In this document: piece by piece, positions 1-11,230 of the stretch
Layout of the letters: every line of letters starts with the position of its first letter
How positions within the stretch are numbered: position 1 is the first letter of the stretch
Origin: Strigamia acuminata
Lineage: Eukaryota > Arthropoda > Chilopoda > Geophilomorpha > Linotaeniidae
Direction of reading: 5' to 3'
NCBI GenBank assembly: GCA_949358305.1
Contig: OX442317.1
Location: 7,630,186 to 7,694,185, forward strand
DNA length: 64,000 bases
Notes under the pieces: model-generated
The model's input: only the letters and a program-made list of their open reading frames with translations
What the model was told of the DNA's origin: nothing
Database searches by the model: none
Program-made: the position numbers and the translations under genes

Positions 1-440
1 TTTAAAACAAAAATGACATCATTTCCAATCCTATTTATTACATTAAACTATATAAATCATTTATTTATAATTGTAAATTTATAATATATTTATGATAATT
101 ATTACAATAAATCAAAATTTAAACTTAAAATACATTTATACTTGTCACGGTCCTGGCTTGCGACAGTTTTAAAATTCAAAGGTTTCCTAATTTTCTAAAT
201 TCCTAATTTTAGACAGAATTACTTTCGCCTAGACTAGTAACTTTCTCTCCATTTCTGGACATATTTGCGAATTATTTGACGTCTCAATTGTTTATTTATT
301 CTGCATTCCTGATTTGAAGATGCGGTTTGCTGTCAGGCACCTGCGAGAACGTCGGAAAAGAAAATAATCTTTAAAGCGCGTTTGCAAGTGACGACGCTCT
401 CCCTCAGTGAGACACAGTATTGCGGTCTTAATTCGCATAC
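1..440. other. AT-rich non-coding stretch at window edge
   Basis: No open frame here looks like protein, and no repeat was recognised except the family A element that starts at 441. The continuation of the Dpr Ig1 domain expected on the minus strand was not seen here. Confidence 0.6.
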
Positions 441-874
441 TATACTCGAGTTGCACTCAAAAAGGCACCTCCCAATGTGTACTCCCATTGGTCGAGCCAG
501 TTTACTGGTGTAGTGATCCGGAAAAGTAGACCCAAACACCAGAATTGCATTAAAATGTAGACATTGCAATCGATTGCCTAGGCAACGGCCTAAAATTCAA
601 ACTTCCAGACGATGTAAGCAATAAACACAACAAACATGAGTTTGACATTTTTTAATGTGTAAAACTTCATTTTAATGATGGAAATAACATTTTTTATTAA
701 ATAAAATCAAAATAACATAAACTAAATTAGTCATAACAATCACAACAATAAATAAAAAACAAAACTACTTCTCCTACTAGTAGTAGTAGTATGCAGTCTG
801 GAGTTAGTAGTAAACTGGCTCGACCAATGGGAGTACACATTGTGAGGTGCCTTTTTGAGTGCAACTCGAGTATA
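441..874. mobile_element. Family A TIR element (MITE), copy 1
   Basis: This is a 434-bp non-autonomous element with long terminal inverted repeats. The left end begins TATACTCGAGTTGCACTCAA, and the right end is its reverse complement ending in CTCGAGTATA. The repeats continue inward through AAGGCACCT and CCATTGGTCGAGCC to a GGTGTAGTGATCC motif. The ends suggest a TA (or TATA) target duplication. The interior is A/T-rich with no transposase frame. A second copy at 39697-40124 is nearly identical, which indicates fairly recent activity. The superfamily is not certain; the TA ends fit Tc1/mariner-type mobilisation but this is inference. Confidence 0.88.
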
Positions 875-1707
875 CAGTTCGCCATTTTGCAAGCGCTCGA
901 GCTGATATCCTGCACCCAACAAATATTAGATTTCACAAACAGAGTTGTCCGTGGACCTTCAATCTTTTGGTTAATACAGACCCCTGAAAACCCAGTTTTT
1001 CTAAACCATTGTTTCGAGTTGAAATTAATGACGTGACAATTTAAGATTGTATTTTTATTTTTGAATGCAGCTACCGTTACAGTTACTCGTTGTTTGTTAC
1101 ATCTTACAGCACCAAGCTGAAGTGAAATCAAAAGGAACGGATTGAGAGAGTAGTGAAGTGAAGATAAATAAAGAAGTTAATTAAACTGAGCAAGTGTATT
1201 TTATTATTTTCGTTTTGCATTTGACTCGTGCTATTATGAGAAGAATGCGAACTTGACGTGTCATGCACCAAAATTCTGGAGAGAAAGCCACTTTCATCTT
1301 TAGAGTGTGCTGTCAGAAAGGGACGTCAATATTTAATGGTTAATAAATTCAAGGCGGGCCTGCAGAAAGAATAAGTAGATTGAACAAAAAAAATTATGTT
1401 TATCTTTCATAAGAAACTCAAAATAAAATTAGATTTTAAAGCCGATGTGTGAGCAGCGAGTGTTCTAATATTCAATTAAATAATCTCCCAAACTTTAAAA
1501 AATCCTATCATTTCCAATCTCATTTGATTAAGTTCCGCATGCCACCCCCTTCATTATTAAATCCTTAGATTAATTTAGATAGCAATTATTTTTTTTACCA
1601 GTAATAAATTAATTTTTTTTTCTAGAATAAATATTTCTACAACTGCTGCCACACTGAACAATCCGCAAATCATAAAGAAATTTTTGGACAATTTATATTC
1701 AGTAATT
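875..1707. other. Non-coding, nothing recognised
   Basis: AT-rich DNA with A/T runs. No exon-like frame, RNA gene or inverted-repeat element was seen. Confidence 0.55.
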
Positions 1708-1912
1708 AATTAAAAATCAAATTTAAATTTAAAAAAAATAAAATTTAAATAAAAAAATAAAATTTAAATAAAAAAAAAAATTTAAATAAAAAAATCAAAT
1801 TTAAATAAAAAAAATCAAATCTAAATCAGAAAAATCAAATATAAATCAGAAAAATCAAATTTAAATCAGAAAAATCAAATTTAAATCAGAAAAATCAAAT
1901 TTAAATTTTTCT
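1708..1912. repeat. A/T-rich minisatellite, about 19-20 bp unit
   Basis: About ten degenerate tandem units built on AAATCAAATTTAAATCAG. Early units are shorter and more A-rich, and later units are more regular. No coding potential. Confidence 0.85.
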
Positions 1913-2631
1913 TAAAATTGATTATTTTTTAAGATTGACAAGAATTTCAATTATCAATTTCTGCCTATTATTTGTATAATTAATACATCCCATTATCCAG
2001 CCCATTACTCGCACTCTCCAAATCAAAACCAATTCCAATCAAAAAATAAGACAATTAAACACAAAAAAATAATCACACTATTTTTTTTCTAACATCCAGC
2101 TAAGATTAAGTTGATTTTAAAATTAAAAATTCATCGCATGAAGTAAATCATTACTAATGCATCATGGACAAAGAAAAACCGCAGAAGTTCATTAAATATG
2201 AATGAAAGAATGCTAACTCACCAGCCAAAGAAAAATCTGAAGATTGGTTGGATGCGTGTGCAAACAAAACAAAATTAAATACTTCCCCGTTCCACCAATT
2301 TTTTGTTTTACCTTTTCCTTTTTCTTTTTTAAGTTATTGCACAAACAATAGCCTACTTTTTCCGTGAGTGCCACATTCAAGCACTTCATACATTTAAACA
2401 CACTTGAAAATGACATGGTTTTACAAAACTTATCTGCAACGACACTCGAGCAACAACAGACACATCCACTTGAAAGCTACAAAAGTTGTTGCCATGAATA
2501 TCAAATCAGCGCCCATGGTATGAACCGGTCGAGTCGAACGACACACACACTGCCACTCGCCAAAGCTGATTTGGACGGACCATTCAGCGGACAATAAAGG
2601 AAGTGAGAAAAGGGAAGTTTGCATGCCTTAC
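1913..2631. other. Probable Dpr intron (3' side of the exon)
   Basis: On the minus strand this follows the strong donor at 2630-2631 (GTAAGG). No Ig-domain continuation (a WIR-type motif or the second cysteine) was found, so the next exon is taken to lie left of the window. Short open frames here do not resemble protein. Confidence 0.5.
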
Positions 2632-2837
2632 CGTTCTGTCGCCCAGTTGCTTCACTCTGCATGTGAGATATGCAGTAGTTCCCAGCTGTGACGTGACATT
2701 GGTCGCAGTGGCGTTGTCAAAGTAAGGTTGTTGGTGGTTCTTGTCGTGATGGTCGTCCCAAAAGCTGTTGTGTTTAGATGCCTTCACTTTGCCATCTGCC
2801 GATTTCAATGAACTGCTGTATTCCATTAAAGAGGATT
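2632..2837 (-). CDS. Dpr-family Ig cell-surface protein, internal exon (start of Ig1)
   Basis: Internal exon of a Dpr (defective proboscis extension response) protein, a two-Ig-domain neuronal surface receptor family that pairs with DIP proteins to guide synaptic partner choice. The minus-strand exon is 206 bp (2 bases plus 68 codons). It is bounded by an acceptor (GAATTGCAG) at 2838-2839 and a donor (GTAAGG) at 2630-2631. Residues 1-36 are low-complexity and His/Asp/Lys-rich, like the variable spacer before Ig1. Residues 37-40 are PYFD, a Dpr signature. The sequons NAT and NVT lie at 41 and 46. The B-strand segment AYLTCRVKQLGDRT at 55-68 contains the first Ig cysteine at 59. The exon breaks just before the expected V-S-W, so the intron interrupts Ig1. 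Family membership comes from the recalled Dpr pattern; the exact paralogue cannot be assigned. Signal peptide, remaining Ig1 and Ig2 are not visible in the window. Confidence 0.87.
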
Positions 2838-2935
2838 CTGCAATTCAAAAATAAACAACACTTTTACAAAACTTTCACAACCAACCGACCCATATATTCA
2901 ACTTCTACCTCCCGTTATGCGTCAATTGTCATTCC

Positions 2936-3105
2936 CATCCCATATGGCTCAAAAATTGATTTTACAATGCATTCCAAAATGCCATTGACAAAAATGTATT
3001 ACATAATACATTCTTGCAAAACCCAATGCATTTCAAAATGCCAATGTTTTGAAATGTCGCAGGTCGAATTCGTAATGTGTATGTTTGAAAACTGGTTATA
3101 ATTAC
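2936..3105. mobile_element. Degenerate family D-like element
   Basis: It begins CCCATATGGCTCAAAAATTG and contains repeated ATGCATT(T/C)CAAAATG motifs shared with the family D copies at 24.5 and 44.0 kb. The right end (near TTTGAAAACTGG) is poorly preserved. A further isolated family D end (TTTTTGAACCATATGG) lies near 3450-3465. Confidence 0.45.
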
Positions 3106-4539
3106 TATTTTTGCTGGTTTGACTGCTGCTCGAAATAAAACATGCTTTAAGGTTGAAAAACAAGTTTATTGTGTCTACTTTTTGGAGTCTACAAAACTAA
3201 AATCAGGCTAAATGAGGTCAAACTCTACATCTGGACATTAATCACACCTTCATAAAAGTGTCACTCGCTTATAAAAGTGTCCCCTCAATGTTGAAAACTC
3301 TCCTGTTGCAAACCCACCCTACTCTAACTAAAACTCCAGTTTTTACAAATGTATTTGTTAGCAAAGTTGCACAGTTTCTAATTAGGCCTAGATTTCATCA
3401 CTTACAAACAGAAAGAATAAAGAGAATATCAATAGATTGTAATATAATTTTTGAACCATATGGTTTTACAGGGGTAGGATCGAAATAATTTGATCGAAAG
3501 GTGCAATTGACACACGTTACACGTTTCATTCCATTTGTTTTAATTGTAGTTGTTAAATGTCATTTTAACTTTACTATTAGCATATTAAAAACGTGAACTG
3601 TTTGCTGTATGTTACCAAATTCGGAACATTTGCTTGATGCTTTGTCAGCCAATGAACAACTCCCATTTAGAGAGACTGTGGCTCCGCAATAAACGTTTAG
3701 ATGGAGTTTAGAAATACAAACAAAGCCACAAATTATAATCCCATAACCAGTTTAAAACTAAGACAATCAATTTCTGTCTCGCCACATTTTTTAATTATTA
3801 TTTCATTTCAATGGGCACTAAATTAAACTAACGTTCCTTATCAAAACCTTGTTGAATGTCTTACTCGCTTCCCGCCACGTCAGACCACTATTTACTGAAT
3901 AAAACCGCATAAACAATTAATTAGAAATATTATCTGGGCGTGGATTTCTTTTTCTTGATGAAACGTGTCTCGAACAGTGAAGTTTTTGGGGAGAAAGAAA
4001 GTTTAAAAGAAAAAAAGAGTGAGGAAAAATGTAGCACTCGTTTCAATATTCTGATAACATTTTCCCAAAACCTTCACACAAATCTTCACCAACGGAAATG
4101 TTGCTCAGATATATACCAAACCCACTTGCATGTTTATTACTTTCTTTCCCCTCTAACAGCGCTATCTCGTGTTCGAGAGATGATTTAGAATTCTTTTTTA
4201 CGACTGTACCAGCCAGCAGACCTGGCATAACGCGTCGCTCGATTTCTAGAAATGTAAAAAATGAGAGATAACTTTCAACAGAACAGAATAACGGAAAAAA
4301 ATGTGAATCAGTTCCTAAACTTAGTGGCTTTGATCATTTATATTAAAATTCCAACGCCATTTTAAATTTCACATTTCCTGAAGGCGACACGACACATTTC
4401 AAAATGAAATTTCAACGGCGTCTTATGGAGTTTACACGAACGAAAGGTGATGGAACTGTTTATTTGTGGCAAAAGTAAAGTTACTCACAAACTTTTTTGG
4501 AGAATTTTTGTGAAAATCTTTGAGAAATTGAAAAAAATG
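3106..4539. other. Non-coding, probable Dpr 5' intron
   Basis: Holds an orphan family D end near 3450. No exon-like frame with usable splice sites was seen. Confidence 0.5.
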
Positions 4540-4800
4540 TAGAGGAATTTTAGAGAAAATTTAGAGGGATCTTGGAGGAATTTTAAATGACTTTTAGAGG
4601 AATTTTATTGAGTGAAATTTTAGTAAAATTTTTGAGAAATTAAAAAATAATTGAGAAATTTATGAGAAATCAAAAAATAATTAAGAAATTTATGATAAAT
4701 CAAAAAATAATAGAGAAATTTATGAGAAATCAAAAAATAATTGAGAAATTTATGAGAAATCAAAAAATAATTGAAAAATTTATGAGAAATTTATAAAAAA
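4540..4800. repeat. Minisatellite with 30-bp unit
   Basis: Positions 4651-4800 are five head-to-tail units of exactly 30 bp, roughly TTGAGAAATTTATGAGAAAT followed by CAAAAAATAA. The preceding 110 bp is a more degenerate array of AGAGGAATTTTA-type units. Confidence 0.88.
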
Positions 4801-5934
4801 TTAATGAGAGATTTTTGTTAAATTTTTTTTAGAGACTTTTAACACATTTCTAAAAACTTTTTGACAATTTTTTGAACTTATTAACACAAATTTGAAAAAT
4901 TATTGACAAATTCTGCTTGAAAACCTCAAATCTCGACCCCGTTCCTCTCAAATCATCTTCACTGACACAAACTGACAAACACAATTAAACAACATCACCA
5001 AAACAAAAAAAAAACCCAATCCGATTAATAAATAAAACCTTAACCCAACACCAAACAAATGTTTCCCGAATCGCAACTTAATTACTAAAAACTCATTCCA
5101 AATTATCATTTAAAATTGCATGAAAACCATTCAAACTTTAAGTGTCTCCATTTTTTAAACTTAATAAACCATGAAATATGCAACTAAAAAACATCTTTCG
5201 CTCTCTCTTAAGATTTTTCAACACCATCTTAATGGTTAGAATATACAAGCAAACGTTTGCACACAAAAACTCATTATAGCCTAGGGTCTCATATTCGAAA
5301 GAAAGAGAAAGAAGAAGAAAAAAAACTCAAATGTTTAAAATATTGATTAAAATACGTCACACTTGCACACCGCCTAGCAAAGCAACAACACCACGTATAT
5401 TCATTTCTGCTACTCACAGATAAGAAAACGACTCACTATGCTCTGCATTTCTTTCTTTTTGGCGCAGAAAAGAAATTCAATCAACATTCCTTAATTCAAA
5501 TGTGCATTCACAATCTTTTTTCTTCCCTCAATCGAACCCACTCTTCCATCTATTTCTTTTTCTCCCTTTCCCACTTGCCTACGCTTAATAAATGTGATAA
5601 TTTGCATTTTCGGCAAAGATGGATGCATTTCATTTCATTTGCTCTTCTGTGCGGCTTTACTCCTCCATTTTATTACTTAACGTTTGGCACACACCATTTT
5701 GCAAGTTTAAACTTCGACAACTCGGCTGCCACACACGTGCAATCTGTTGGTATTACAGTATTTCTTCAATTCTAACGTGTTTTTTTTCTCATAGTATATA
5801 TACATCTTTAAAAAAAAATTATTTTTATGCCACCTGTAAAAAAAAGTTGTTATGCTTTTATTGTTGTTGTGAAGTTGTTAATTCCTGTCAAGAGATGGCG
5901 CTGATTTCCATTTCCGCTGTGCGAATTGTCCCGT
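4801..5934. other. Non-coding, A-rich
   Basis: A/T-rich DNA with A-runs and pyrimidine tracts. An AGATGGCGC motif at 5893-5901 resembles the insect CTCF core. Nothing else was recognised. Confidence 0.5.
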
Positions 5935-6309
5935 TATACTCAAAACCACTCCAACGTTGATCTATTTCCCTATTGGTCGAGCCGTATCACTGGTGTAGTG
6001 GCACAAAAAAGTAGCTCACAACACCAGAATGATAAAGAACTCCAGACATTGTAATCGATCAACAACAGTGTGCCAAAACTAACCAATAAACTGTGAACAT
6101 TTTCGATAGAATAAAAATAAGCGAAACAGCAGATTTAGGAAATTAAATAAACATTTTCTGATCACTTAAATAAAATTCATCATTCTAATCACTTTTTACA
6201 CTTAAAGTCATTGAAAATAAACAGAACTACTTTTCCACGTAGTAGAACACAGTACAAAGTTAGGCGTAAACAGGGTAAATAGATCAACGTTGGGGTAGTT
6301 TTGAGTATA
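5935..6309. mobile_element. Family A TIR element, diverged copy (375 bp)
   Basis: The left end TATACTCAAAACCACTCCAA and right end GGGGTAGTTTTGAGTATA are inverted repeats that continue through CGTTGATCTATTT. Just inside the left TIR lies CTATTGGTCGAGCC and then CACTGGTGTAGTG, matching family A copies, while the outermost 35 bp differ from copy 1. The same subterminal module is therefore attached to different tips. No coding capacity. Confidence 0.85.
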
Positions 6310-7950
6310 GACCTTGGACGAACACTAAAATTAGACTTTCTAAAAGTCACAACTTCTACATAAGTGGTTCAAGTGTGAATTAGACATTAGTTGTGATCTC
6401 CCTACATATCTATTATTGCAGAATTGACGTCAATTTGAGCTGCGTATACACAAGAGTGTACAGGGCATAATAGATGACTGTGTGTTAATTATATTTTGTT
6501 TATCAAGATTGATATACTACAAGTATATTTTTGTCAAAGAATTTTTATTTATTTCTACGAGCAACTACGACCAAAGTCGAGGTTAACTTATTTCTACTAT
6601 ATTCGCGTTGAATCTAAAACTGCATTTCGAGCAAAGCTTACTTCATCCTTATGCATGGGCATTACTTTTGATCAAATTTGAACTTTCGACTTTTCTGTTC
6701 ACAAGCAATGCCCTCTCTTGGCTCGACTGCGACCTCTCTCGACAATATTCCAAAACAAACACACCCAGAGCATTACTTTCTTCCTCTATGATGCAGTCAA
6801 GCCATAGCTATTGTATTTCCAGAAAACAAATACAAACAATAAAAGTTAAGTTAATCCGAACCCTTCCACATTCAATCTGCTTCTGTAAACAATTCAATCA
6901 ATAACTTCAACTTCAACCTGAATGTGCAATTGTTGACTCGCTGTGCCCACAACAATGAAATAATCTCCTCAAACTTCATGTATATAGTTTCGTACCCGGA
7001 TGTGGAAACTTCCAAAGTGCTGTTACCACGCGTAATAATATAAACAATGCGTAAGTGCTTGCAAGAGATAACAAAATCAGCATTAAAAAAAATTGTTTTT
7101 AAAAACAAAAAAAATAACTGCAACATTGTATATATTTTCATAAAACATTGGCATTGTGTTTTTCAAGCAGGTCGGATTCGGATTCGGATTGGGATTCGTC
7201 CCCATTTCGAAGGCATAAAGAGTGTAGAATAAGAAGCGTAGCATGAAGCCATTACAATTCACCACGATATTTATTTATCTTGCCATTTCCCTCCATGCTT
7301 GAAATAAAAATATCAAAAAGATAAACCCTTTTCCGATTCAATCAATAAACGTTATCAGTTTGAGAGGAAGCACGCTGCAGTTTGATCCAATGCTCTTTCT
7401 GCTTCGATTACTATAACAACGACTGTTGCAAGACGTCGACGGAAGAAAATTCCAGGGAAATATCAAAACAGACAGCAAAAGAAATAAATAAAAAGGGAGG
7501 AAAAAATTATGTCGGTTTCCACCATGGCTTATGTGAGTAATGTGTATAAAGTGCAAAGGGTGAGTCTGTCACACGAGCAAACTTATAAATTTATTCTTGG
7601 GGAATTGGTTCAAATCTGGCAGCCATCGCAAAACTCAAAATGTAAACCTTTCTCCGCCAAAGATTTCTCCTTTTTCGCGACTAATGTAAAGACTCGACCA
7701 ATATTTCTTCTATATCATGTACAAAGTGTTTAATCACATTTTCAGAATTAACGTCTCTATTTCGATCTCTATACCTATTGTGTTTCTCAAGCTGATGTAC
7801 ATGGATGTGTATGGAGTAGGCAAAAAAACGACCATAACGACCACAACTGAGTTTTTAATTAGGAACAAAATAGGTGGCGCTGCACGAAGTAGCGTCACAA
7901 AATAACGAGTGGTCAAGCTGACCAATGGAGTCAAACACTCCAATACAATA
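6310..7950. other. Non-coding, probable intron
   Basis: No convincing exon. A palindromic TTGACGTCAA occurs near 6423, and an AGGTGGCGC motif at 7872-7880 matches the insect CTCF core. Confidence 0.5.
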
Positions 7951-8152
7951 GGTGCGTTTAATCTTAAATGGATTTCCGAAATCCTGATTTCCTTGATTTT
8001 CAGTAATCAAGTAAATCATAATTTCAACTTTGAAATCCAACAGTTGCACATGCGCAATTTAAATTGTATCAACTTCTGTTTTGAAATTTAAAATGTTGGA
8101 TCAACTATTTATATTGTTATGTGGTTTAGTGGCCCTAATGTGTTAAACGCAC
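7951..8152. mobile_element. Family E TIR element, short copy
   Basis: Begins GGTGCGTTTAATCTTAAA after a TA and ends near TTAAACGCAC, the inverted counterpart. The interior shares CAACAGTTGCACATGCGCAAT-like sequence with the 375-bp copy at 44049-44423, so this is a deleted copy of the same family. The right boundary is approximate. Confidence 0.6.
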
Positions 8153-10139
8153 GCAACTTATTAATGAGGGGTTTGTAAAGGATGACTCAGGGTTTTGCCT
8201 TTAAATTCAACTTCTTTTATTCAGGTCGGAAAATTCCAACTGGAATTATCCGCAAACAAAACCAAATTATAAATCTTACATCAAAGTCAGACTGTGCTAA
8301 CTGTCTGTAATTACTTAAATGCTATTCTTTCAATTACATGTCTTTGATTATCAAATGAACAAAAATACAAGATTTGTATTGTATTGCAAATAATTTTTTG
8401 TTGCATTTTTGCACTTTCTGTAGGTTTAAGTTGACTTTCCATTCTTCCATTGTCCGCCGTTTATTTCACTTTGGTCACTTTTGCAAAGTGTTTTCGGCTT
8501 TGGCCTCTTGATAGTGAATGTATGGCTCTTGTCTTGCAATCAGGCAAAAATAGAATATAAATTGCATCTTCTGCATCGTCACATTATTCCCAGTGGCACC
8601 ACGTAATACCTTATTATGGCGTGGACTTGGCAAGCAGCTTCATAAATTATTTATGTGTACGGATTTGACCAGGCCGATGGCCGATGATTTATTTCATCGG
8701 CATAACGTGGCCCGCTTTTGTTACCACCAAATCCACTGTCATCTGAGACATGTTGGATATTTATTCTCTCGTGCCTTATTGCCCTATGCATGTGACAGAC
8801 ACAAATATACACGCTGTTCCTTCTGCTCAGCTATGAATAAAGCTTTTACCGATAACACGTAGACGATACTTTGACACAAAATATTCAAACAACTAATTCT
8901 TCATTGGGAAACACGATTTGCCTAACACTAATTCTTTTAAGCCAATGTTAAAATGGTATATCGACAATGCAGGATGTTGCATTAACTCAATGTCAAAACA
9001 CGCAAGTTTTACATACAAGTGCTACTTAATGACAACTGCAACACATGCAGTTTGCGAAAATGATAAATTGCTGCAGCTATCAACACAAATTGTTGAGCAA
9101 ATTTCAATAATCGATGCCCAAGAACGAAATAAAAACTTCACGCTAGTTTCAGACGTAAAAAAATAACAAAATTTTAAGGGAGTCGACAATTTTGCACTTT
9201 TAGACGACCAATTATGCACGTAATTGCAAAAACACAAGAGACAAAAATGCAAAATCGCGCATAGAGTGACAAAAAGTCTAAAAGTAATATTTTTTCTGTG
9301 AATCACTACAGATTTATATTGGCCAAGCCTTAAGTTAACAACATCTATTGGCAAGACGACATAATCAAGCAAAGTCGTTGCAAAAATCCCAAAATCGTCG
9401 TATTTTGCGATTAATGCAAATGACACATTAGACGAAAACTTTTATTCATTTATTATTGTGTAGCCCTAATGCCTTAAAGCTCTTTTAAAGTTATGTGCGC
9501 TATTTGCCATTGAGTCAAATGCAAAAATCCATTCCGAAATAAAATGAAGACGATGCTTGTTGTCCGAGCATTACTGCTTACAATCTCCATTGCAGTTGCA
9601 GTGCAGCAGATGTCGCTCAGTGTCAACTAACCTCTGGCAGATGTATACATTTTCATACAAATTACACGTGAGCTTCAAGTTTTTAATATCAAACCTAACG
9701 GAATTATGCAAATGTCTCCGTCAAGCTCAGCAACGAGACGACACATTAGGAAGAAGACAATCTCCGTCTGTGCATGTAACAAACTCCCACTTGCGTCAAG
9801 TTTTGTGCTGAGTGCAGCAAAGCAACTCACAGAAAAGAAGGAGAGAAGGAGAAGAGGAGAAAAGAGAATGGTAAGAGGCCGAGCCAAAGGGGAAAACCAT
9901 TAAACCAAATTGCTAGAAAGGAAGCAAAAGCTTGTTTACTGACAAGCTCCCAAGAAATAGACCCTTTCCAATATCACTCTGTTTGTCTACTTCAAACAAG
10001 ACGTTGTCAAACTCTTCTCAATTAACAACAAGAGATTGCAACTCTTAGGGACACGCGTCTTCATGCTTGAAAGGCTAAAAATCGTCTCCGAACAACCCCA
10101 AAAAACATCGGGTTCCATTTATTTGTACGCTATTTTCCC
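8153..10139. other. Non-coding, nothing firm
   Basis: Several 60-134 codon open frames exist (for example 8593-8862 plus and 9022-9426 minus). They lack recognisable domains, good start contexts and splice logic. A degenerate copy of the CAAGCC(A/T)TAAGTTAACAACAT repeat seen at 60.4 kb lies at about 9324-9345. Confidence 0.45.
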
Positions 10140-10330
10140 TTATTTTTACACTAAAAAAAATAAATTTTATACGACCCTGCTTTCTTTTTTCTACCTAACC
10201 TAACCTAAGCCAGTCCTTGACGTGTATGAATTTTTTAGTGTAGAAATAACAAAAAATAATGTTGGTATTTAGAAATTTAGTGTAAAAGTCAGGGATTTTT
10301 AGTGTAAAAAATAAGAAAAAGTAGTGAAAA
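10140..10330. mobile_element. Small foldback element with (CCTAA)3 core
   Basis: TTTTACACTAAAAAAA at 10145 is mirrored by TTTTTTAGTGTAGAAA near 10230, and two further TTTAGTGTAAAA copies follow to about 10300. Between the first two arms lies CCTAACCTAACCTAA, three units of the arthropod telomere-type repeat. Boundaries are approximate, and whether this is one element or several is unclear. Confidence 0.5.
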
Positions 10331-10949
10331 AATAATATAATTTCAAAAACATCTCAATTCGAGGAATTTATTTATTTATTTTAATTTTATTACACTTTTT
10401 GCAATTATTTTAGCATAAAGACGAAAAAAATGAGAGAAAAAAATGAAAATACATCTCAATCACTTGAGATACTATTCCCGAGACTGTTCAGTCCCATTAA
10501 GTATATCATAACCAAGGAAGAAAGTACATTTCATGCATTATTGAAAAAGTTTCTTCCCCTTGGGCTGATTGCTCACTTTTTTCTCACTCAACCTGCATCC
10601 CAATGCCAACTCCCAACGCCACAGCACAGCGGTTCGACTTCCAACTTCGCACAATCGCAGTCACATTGCTATCGATAGGGATTTCCAGCGTCAAATCGCC
10701 AGCACCAGACAAGCCTCAATCCCTGATCATCCTTACTCATCCCAAGTCGTCAAATTCGAAATCCAAGCGGCTAAAACCCACTGAATTTATACACCCCAAG
10801 AATCCTTCCAATCGAGGACAAGTAGACCCAACCTCGTGGAAAATCAAAGAAAATTAAATCAATTTCATGCAAAGAATTGACCACATAATGCGATATATTA
10901 TTCAGCCGCAAAAATGGGACATTTTTCCAATTATTTACACTACAGTCAC
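10331..10949. other. Non-coding, nothing recognised
   Basis: Overlapping open frames on the plus strand at 10430-10857 have no recognisable domain and no supporting splice sites. Confidence 0.45.
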
Positions 10950-11100
10950 CCATACGGTTCAAAAATGCATTAGATTTTGCAAGAACGCATTTTGTCATAC
11001 ATTTTTGCAAATGATAATATATTTTCTAGAATTATAATGAAATGTATACCCAAATATGAATGCATTTTCAAAATGCATTTTTGCAATTGTATTATGAAAT
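10950..11100. mobile_element. Degenerate family D element
   Basis: Starts ACCCATACGGTTCAAAAATG and ends in a TTTTCAAAATGCATTTTTGC inverted segment. The interior repeats ATGCATTTT motifs typical of family D. The right terminal CCATATGGG is not preserved. Confidence 0.5.
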
Positions 11101-11109
11101 GCGTAAAAT

Positions 11110-11230
11110 AATATACCGTATTTTACCGATTAAGAGTCGCCCTCGAATAGTAGCCGCGGCTGAGACACCAAGAATACCGTATTTTTGCAAAAGTACGGTA
11201 TCGTTCCCGTATTTAACCGTACGTTCATGA
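11110..11230. repeat. TACCGTATTTT inverted-repeat fragment
   Basis: Several ACCGTATTT / AAATACGGT segments in both orientations flank a GC-richer core (GTCGCCCTCGAATAGTAGCC). The core resembles the CTCGAATAAACGCCCCGCG core of the element at 39464-39625, so this may be a relic of a related DNA transposon. Confidence 0.4.

Noticed and set aside
727-1131. 134-codon minus-strand frame
   Set aside because: It runs through the right arm of the family A element and its flank; no domain.
9022-9426. 134-codon minus-strand frame rich in hydrophobic residues
   Set aside because: No recognisable domain, and a plus-strand frame overlaps it. AT-rich DNA yields such frames by chance.
10193-10208. Interstitial telomere or chromosome fusion point at (CCTAA)3
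   Set aside because: Only three units, inside a small inverted-repeat element; far too short for a telomere remnant.
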